Source: Nitrospirota bacterium
GTDB lineage: Bacteria > Nitrospirota > Nitrospiria > Nitrospirales > Nitrospiraceae
NCBI GenBank assembly: GCA_020028595.1
Contig: JAIBHQ010000015.1
Location: 1 to 9,690 of the forward strand
Length of the DNA stretch: 9,690 nucleotides
Direction of reading: 5' to 3'
Below, piece after piece: positions 6,340-9,690 of the stretch; position 1 is the stretch's first letter; each line of letters opens with the position of its first letter. The translations under genes were made by a program, and so were the position numbers. The notes under the pieces were generated by a model. It was not told where the DNA came from. It saw only the letters and a list, made by a program, of their open reading frames with translations, and made no database searches.

Positions 6340-7626
6340 ATGAAAGTTCTGGTGATCGGGAACGGCGGGCGTGAGCATGCGCTGGTCTGGAAGATTGCGC
6401 AGAGCCCACGCGTGACGAAATTGTATTGCGCGCCGGGCAATGCGGGCATCGAGCAGTTGGCGACCTGCGTCGCGATTCAGGCGGATGACATCGCCGGGCT
6501 GAAGGCGTTTGTTGTGTCGGAAAAAATAGACCTGACCGTGGTTGGACCGGAAGCGCCGCTGGCGGCCGGCATCGCGGACGAATTCCGCAAGGCCAAGCTG
6601 AAAATCTTCGGGCCGACCCGCGCCGCCGCACAACTGGAATCCAGTAAAACATTTTCCAAAGAGTTGATGGCCCGGCATCACATCCCGACGGCGTTGTCGC
6701 AGAGTTTCACGTCACTGGAGCCTGCGCTGGCATATCTCGATCGCCAGCGCGCGCCGATCGTCGTGAAGGCTGATGGATTGGCGCAAGGCAAGGGCGTCAT
6801 TGTGGCGACGACGTTGGAGCAGGCCCGGCAGGCTCTCGTTGATATGCTGGAAAAGAAGACCTTTGGCCAGTCCGGCAGCCGCGTCGTGATCGAAGAGTTT
6901 TTAGACGGCGAAGAGCTGACGATCATGGCCTTCACGGACGGCAACACCGTCGTCCCCATGTTGCCCGCGCAGGATCACAAGCGGGTCGGGGACGGGGATA
7001 CGGGACCGAACACCGGCGGGATGGGAGCCTATGCGCCAGCGCCGCTTGGGTCGCCGGCGTTACGCGCCGCCGTGCTGGAGCAAGTGCTGCGGCCTGTCGT
7101 GGCGGCGATGTCCAAAGCCGGCAGCCCATTTGCCGGCGTCCTGTATGCCGGGCTGATGATCGTCAAAGGGAAACCACGCGTCCTCGAGTTCAACGCGCGA
7201 TTCGGCGATCCCGAGACCGAGGTCATCCTGCCGCTGCTCAAAACCGATCTCGTGGACGTGCTCGAGGCGGTGGTGGAGCATCGGTTGGACCAATTGACGG
7301 TGGAATGGCATAACCGGTCTGCCGTCTGTGTCGTGATGACCTCCGGCGGCTACCCGGGGGTCTATCCAACGGGCGTGCCGATCGTCGGGCTTCCCGAAAA
7401 AGTTTTGTCCGGCGACGTTCTGGTGTATCATGCGGGCACGAAACGTCAGGGGCGCGACGTGGTGACGGCAGGCGGGCGTGTGCTCGGCATTACCGGAGTC
7501 GGCGAGCACTTTACAGATGCCATGCAACGGGCCTATGAGATGGTGCGGATGATTTCGTTTGAGGGGTGTCACTATCGCTCCGATATTGCCCAGCGGGCTC
7601 TTCGCACCGGGATCGCACACACATGA
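6340..7626 (+). CDS. purD: Phosphoribosylamine-glycine ligase (GAR synthetase)
   Basis: PurD is the second enzyme of purine synthesis. It uses ATP to join glycine to 5-phosphoribosylamine, giving GAR. The 428 residues are the usual length. The N-terminal domain starts MKVLVIGNGGREHALVWKI. FGPTRAAAQLE and SSKTFSKELM lead into the ATP-grasp domain, with KADGLAQGKGV (143-153), EEFLDGEELT, QDHKR and NTGGMGAYAP (224-233). EFNARFGDPETE carries acidic and Asn residues that bind Mg-ATP. The C-terminal domain holds VYHAGT and the GRVLGITGVG region. The ATG fits the family N-terminus exactly, although its Shine-Dalgarno is poor (a GGTG about 10 bases upstream). Its stop overlaps the next start as ATGA, suggesting translational coupling. 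It is likely co-transcribed with purH. Confidence 0.98.
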   Translation: MKVLVIGNGGREHALVWKIAQSPRVTKLYCAPGNAGIEQLATCVAIQADDIAGLKAFVVSEKIDLTVVGPEAPLAAGIADEFRKAKLKIFGPTRAAAQLESSKTFSKELMARHHIPTALSQSFTSLEPALAYLDRQRAPIVVKADGLAQGKGVIVATTLEQARQALVDMLEKKTFGQSGSRVVIEEFLDGEELTIMAFTDGNTVVPMLPAQDHKRVGDGDTGPNTGGMGAYAPAPLGSPALRAAVLEQVLRPVVAAMSKAGSPFAGVLYAGLMIVKGKPRVLEFNARFGDPETEVILPLLKTDLVDVLEAVVEHRLDQLTVEWHNRSAVCVVMTSGGYPGVYPTGVPIVGLPEKVLSGDVLVYHAGTKRQGRDVVTAGGRVLGITGVGEHFTDAMQRAYEMVRMISFEGCHYRSDIAQRALRTGIAHT

Positions 7627-8288
7627 CGACTTGGATGGCTGAGATGGCGTTGGCGCGGGCATTCCGGGAAGACGCCGATGAATCGGTGCTGAGCGAAGCG
7701 GCGCGCATCGTGCGGGATGGCGGCGTGATTGCGATGCCGACCGACAGTTTCTACGCGTTGGGTGCCTGCGCGCTGGACGAGCCGGCTGTTCGCCGTGCCT
7801 GCGCCATCAAAGGACAGCGCGAGTCCAAGCCGATTCTGGTATTGATCTCGGACCGGTCGCAACTTGATGCGCTGGTGGCACATGTCCCGCCCGGCGCGGC
7901 CATGCTGATGGATCGGTTCTGGCCAGGACCTTTGACGATCGTGTTCCCCGCATCTCCGCGCCTGCCTGTCGCCCTGACAGCCGGGACGGGAACGATCGGA
8001 GTGCGGCTGCCGGCGCACCCGCTTCTTGTAAAGTTACTTCGAGCCACCGGTCCGATGACGGGGACCAGCGCAAACCGGGCCGGTGCGTCGCCGGCACGGA
8101 CGGCGCTCGATGTCGAGCAGAGTCTGGGGGATGAGGTGGATTTGATTTTGGATGGCGGAGCGGCGTCAGCGACGCTGCCGTCGACAGTGGTCGAGGCAAC
8201 AGAAGTTGTACGCCTGTTGCGGGAAGGACCGATCGGACGAACGGCCCTGAAGACAGTGTTGGCACAGGGAGGCATCGAATTGGCGTGA
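7623..8288 (+). CDS. tsaC: Threonylcarbamoyl-AMP synthase, TsaC/YrdC/Sua5 family
   Basis: The family makes threonylcarbamoyl-AMP from threonine, bicarbonate and ATP for t6A37 modification of ANN-decoding tRNAs, acting with TsaD, TsaB and TsaE. The 221-residue protein is a single YrdC-like domain without the extra Sua5 C-terminal domain. Visible motifs are GGVIAMPTDSFYALG (33-47), IKGQRESKPI (62-71), FWPGPLTIVF, TIGVRLPAHP, TGTSANRAG with the conserved SAN, and LPSTVV. The usual K-x-R-P is K63-G-Q-R66 here, so the Arg appears shifted by one. The ATG at 7623 overlaps the purD TGA by four bases. A GTG at 7566 would add 19 unconserved residues inside purD, and ATGs at 7635 and 7644 are also possible. 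Family membership is clear; the exact activity is inferred. Confidence 0.87.
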   Translation: MTTWMAEMALARAFREDADESVLSEAARIVRDGGVIAMPTDSFYALGACALDEPAVRRACAIKGQRESKPILVLISDRSQLDALVAHVPPGAAMLMDRFWPGPLTIVFPASPRLPVALTAGTGTIGVRLPAHPLLVKLLRATGPMTGTSANRAGASPARTALDVEQSLGDEVDLILDGGAASATLPSTVVEATEVVRLLREGPIGRTALKTVLAQGGIELA

Positions 8289-8332
8289 TCAGGCGATAAG
8301 GTGGGTGAGTGAACGTCATGGCGCAGAGCCAA

Positions 8333-8339
8333 AAGGAGG
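8333..8339 (+). promoter_or_regulatory. Strong ribosome binding site for the lipoprotein gene
   Basis: AAGGAGG, fully complementary to the 16S rRNA tail, lies 7 bases before the ATG at 8347. It decides that start over an in-frame GTG at 8305. It is the strongest Shine-Dalgarno I noticed among the genes here, suggesting high expression of a small structural product. Confidence 0.85.
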
Positions 8340-8346
8340 ACAGTCG

Positions 8347-8724
8347 ATGACAACTATGCAAGTCGGGAGAGGTGCAGGGCTGGCAGGGCTCATCGTAATG
8401 ATGACGCTTGGCATGAGTGGGTGTGATTATTGGCCGCCGGCTCTCCAGGCCCAGATCGAACAGTTGAAAGCTGATGCCCAGTCGGTGACGGCGGAGAAAA
8501 CCAAGGTGGATGCCCACGTGGCCACTTTGACGACCGAAAAAGCCGCGCTGGTGAATAAAATTGAGGAAATGTCCAGGCTGCTCAAGACCAGAGCCGATCA
8601 GGTGGCAAGTCTGGAGCAGAGCCTCTCGGCTGAGCGTGAAAAAGTTGCCAAGATGTCCGCTAAACCGGCGGCGAAAGCGGCTGCAGCGAAGAAAAAGGCC
8701 GTGGCGGCTCCGAAGAAGCGCTAG
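8347..8724 (+). CDS. Small coiled-coil lipoprotein with Lys/Ala-rich tail
   Basis: I do not recognise a named family. The 125-residue protein starts with a basic stretch (R8) and a hydrophobic segment (10-23) ending in a lipobox-like LGMSGC, so cleavage and lipidation at C26 are expected. D27 follows the Cys; in E. coli Asp at +2 favours inner-membrane retention, but this rule may not hold here. Residues about 33-103 form a continuous amphipathic helix with Leu/Ile/Val spacing typical of a coiled coil (QIEQLKADAQS, EKAALVNKIEEMSRLL). The last 20 or so residues are almost only Lys, Ala and Pro (AAKAAAAKKKAVAAPKKR). The layout recalls Lpp-like envelope spacers, and the basic tail could bind peptidoglycan or another polyanion; both are inferences. 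It follows the tsaC-like gene by 58 bases. Confidence 0.8.
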   Translation: MTTMQVGRGAGLAGLIVMMTLGMSGCDYWPPALQAQIEQLKADAQSVTAEKTKVDAHVATLTTEKAALVNKIEEMSRLLKTRADQVASLEQSLSAEREKVAKMSAKPAAKAAAAKKKAVAAPKKR

Positions 8725-8742
8725 CGGGACGGTTCGACGGAA

Positions 8743-9135
8743 CTATTTCGGCGAGGAAGAAGACGGCGTCGCCGGTGTGGTCGAAGATGAACCCGTACCG
8801 GCAACTGCCGGCTGGCTTGCCGGTCCTGCAGATGGAGTAGGTGATGCCGGCGTTGCTGCGCCAGCCGGGGTGGCAGTGCCGGCAGATGAGTCGGTATCTT
8901 TTTTCTGAGTTGGATCGCTCTTTTCTTCCGTCTTGGAATCAGTTCCAGGTTTCATCTTGTCGGAATAATCCGTGACATACCACCCGGTGCCCTTGAACAT
9001 AATGGCCGGAGCCGAGATGACTTTTGTGACGGCCTTGCCGCAGCGCTCGCAGCTCGAAAGCGGCGGATCTGCCATGCTCTGTTTTACCTCAAAGCGGTGC
9101 CGGCAACCCTGGCACACATATTCGTAAATCGGCAC
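8743..9135 (-). CDS. FmdB-family zinc-ribbon protein with long low-complexity tail
   Basis: The first 57 residues are a typical FmdB-type zinc ribbon: MPIYEYVCQGCRHRFEV, with C8-x2-C11 and C29-x2-C32 as the likely zinc ligands, then a KVISAPAIMFKGTGWYVTDY stretch common to the family. FmdB was named for a putative regulator of amide/formamide use, but the role of most members is unknown. Residues 58-83 are charged (Lys, Asp, Glu), and 83-130 are nearly all Ser, Thr, Ala, Pro and Gly, so the tail is probably disordered. The start is GTG (9133-9135), supported by GAGG six bases upstream and by the family N-terminus. Its stop faces the lipoprotein gene with 18 bases between and no clear terminator. 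It could be read with the aminotransferase upstream or from its own promoter. Confidence 0.88.
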   Translation of the reverse strand: MPIYEYVCQGCRHRFEVKQSMADPPLSSCERCGKAVTKVISAPAIMFKGTGWYVTDYSDKMKPGTDSKTEEKSDPTQKKDTDSSAGTATPAGAATPASPTPSAGPASQPAVAGTGSSSTTPATPSSSSPK

Positions 9136-9169
9136 GACTCACCTCGTTCCGTCTCTTCAATCAACCGTC

Positions 9170-9175
9170 AGTATA
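9170..9175 (-). promoter_or_regulatory. Possible -10 element upstream of the FmdB-type gene
   Basis: TATACT on the minus strand matches five of six -10 bases and lies 34 bases before the GTG start. No -35 at the right distance is convincing: a TTGATT lies too far upstream and CTGAAA is 20 bases away. It is therefore only a candidate. Confidence 0.25.
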
Positions 9176-9224
9176 CAGTATGCCGCAGGTACGCGTTTCA
9201 GGCGTGAATCAAGCCCTGATCCTG

Positions 9225-9690
9225 CTACGCCGCAGTCAGTTTTTGAATGGCCGCGTCGATACGGTCCAGCCCACGGGTGATGGCGTCCAGGCTGGTCGCG
9301 TAGGAGAGGCGGATATGACTGGCGCTGCCGAACGGCTCGCCCGGCACGACGGTCACCTTGGCTTCCTGCAGAAGATAGGCTGCCAGATCGGACGCGGATG
9401 CGATCGTACCGGCGGCGTGTTTGCGGCCGAAGAGTCCTGAAATGTTGGGAAACGCGTAGAAGGCACCCGTCGGCATCCGGCAACTCACGCCGGGGATTTT
9501 GTTCAAGCGTTCGACAATCACCCGACGTCTCCGGTCGAACTCCTGCACCATCTGTTTGGGAAACGCGTCTCCTCCACTCAGCGCCGCGACTGCCGCCTTC
9601 TGTGAAATCGAGGTCGGGTTGGAGGTGCTTTGGCTTTGAATGTTGGCCATGGCCGTAATCACGTCCTTGGGTCCCGCCGCGTAACCGATG
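9225..9690 (-). CDS. Class I PLP-dependent aminotransferase, aspartate aminotransferase type (partial, C-terminal)
   Basis: The N-terminal part lies beyond the right edge. The visible 154 residues begin with IGYAAGPKDVI, the segment just after the PLP-binding lysine of subgroup I-beta aspartate aminotransferases (AspC/AspB type), so that lysine itself is outside. IQSQSTSNPTSISQKAA is characteristic of the group. The small domain follows, with PTGAFYAFPNISG, VTVVPGEPFG and HIRLSYATS, whose Arg is the conserved ligand of the substrate alpha-carboxylate. The C-terminus (IQKLTAA) is at the family's normal end. The enzyme probably moves the amino group between aspartate and 2-oxoglutarate, but close relatives act on other amino acids or as prephenate aminotransferases. 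The first Met-like codon within the window (a GTG at 9660-9662) is an internal Val. The 89-base gap before the FmdB-type gene shows no good terminator. Confidence 0.93.
   Translation of the reverse strand, partial: IGYAAGPKDVITAMANIQSQSTSNPTSISQKAAVAALSGGDAFPKQMVQEFDRRRRVIVERLNKIPGVSCRMPTGAFYAFPNISGLFGRKHAAGTIASASDLAAYLLQEAKVTVVPGEPFGSASHIRLSYATSLDAITRGLDRIDAAIQKLTAA

Noticed and set aside
5447..6652. 401-codon open frame on the minus strand
   Set aside because: It lies opposite purH and purD, which are clear full-length enzymes; its Arg/His-rich translation is typical of antisense reading of GC-rich genes.
7566..7622. Upstream GTG start for the tsaC-like gene
   Set aside because: It adds 19 residues inside purD with no family similarity, while the ATG at 7623 gives the common ATGA overlap.
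8305..8346. Upstream GTG start for the lipoprotein gene
   Set aside because: It would put the strong AAGGAGG inside the coding region and add a polar stretch before the signal peptide.
9136..9224. Terminator for the aminotransferase gene
   Set aside because: Only a 5-bp TCAGG/CCTGA pairing is visible and no T-run follows it.

Overview
The window is a GC-rich stretch of bacterial chromosome. It carries housekeeping genes on both strands and no phage, transposase, CRISPR, tRNA or rRNA. The gene set, protein style and the repeat-like block at the left edge recall the genus Nitrospira (phylum Nitrospirota). That assignment is my inference from memory of such sequences and has not been searched.

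Left part, minus strand. Positions 1-144 are non-coding and hold a hairpin-rich block that resembles a dispersed Nitrospira intergenic repeat. One of its hairpins is placed to act as a terminator for the dnaE-accA operon. The operon is read right to left: dnaE (replicative DNA polymerase III alpha), then accA (acetyl-CoA carboxylase carboxyltransferase alpha), 18 bases apart. The dnaE-accA order is also found in Escherichia coli.

Centre. A 148-base divergent control region (4582-4729) separates dnaE from purH. It holds a near-consensus sigma70-type promoter for dnaE, a weaker one for purH, a perfect 9-base DnaA-box match and a 10-base tandem repeat that duplicates the purH Shine-Dalgarno. The dnaE promoter lies inside the longest possible dnaE frame, so the real start is probably a TTG at 4581 and not the upstream ATG.

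Right part, plus strand. purH and purD encode two enzymes supplying three steps of IMP synthesis. A TsaC/YrdC-type threonylcarbamoyl-AMP synthase overlaps the end of purD by four bases. A small coiled-coil lipoprotein with a Lys/Ala-rich tail follows, behind a very strong ribosome binding site.

Right end, minus strand. A FmdB-type zinc-ribbon protein with a long low-complexity tail faces the lipoprotein gene tail to tail. The C-terminal part of a class I aminotransferase runs off the window edge.

I found no undescribed multi-gene system. The points most worth a second look are the left-edge repeat, the control region between dnaE and purH, the altered K-x-R motif in the TsaC-like enzyme and the two low-complexity tails.
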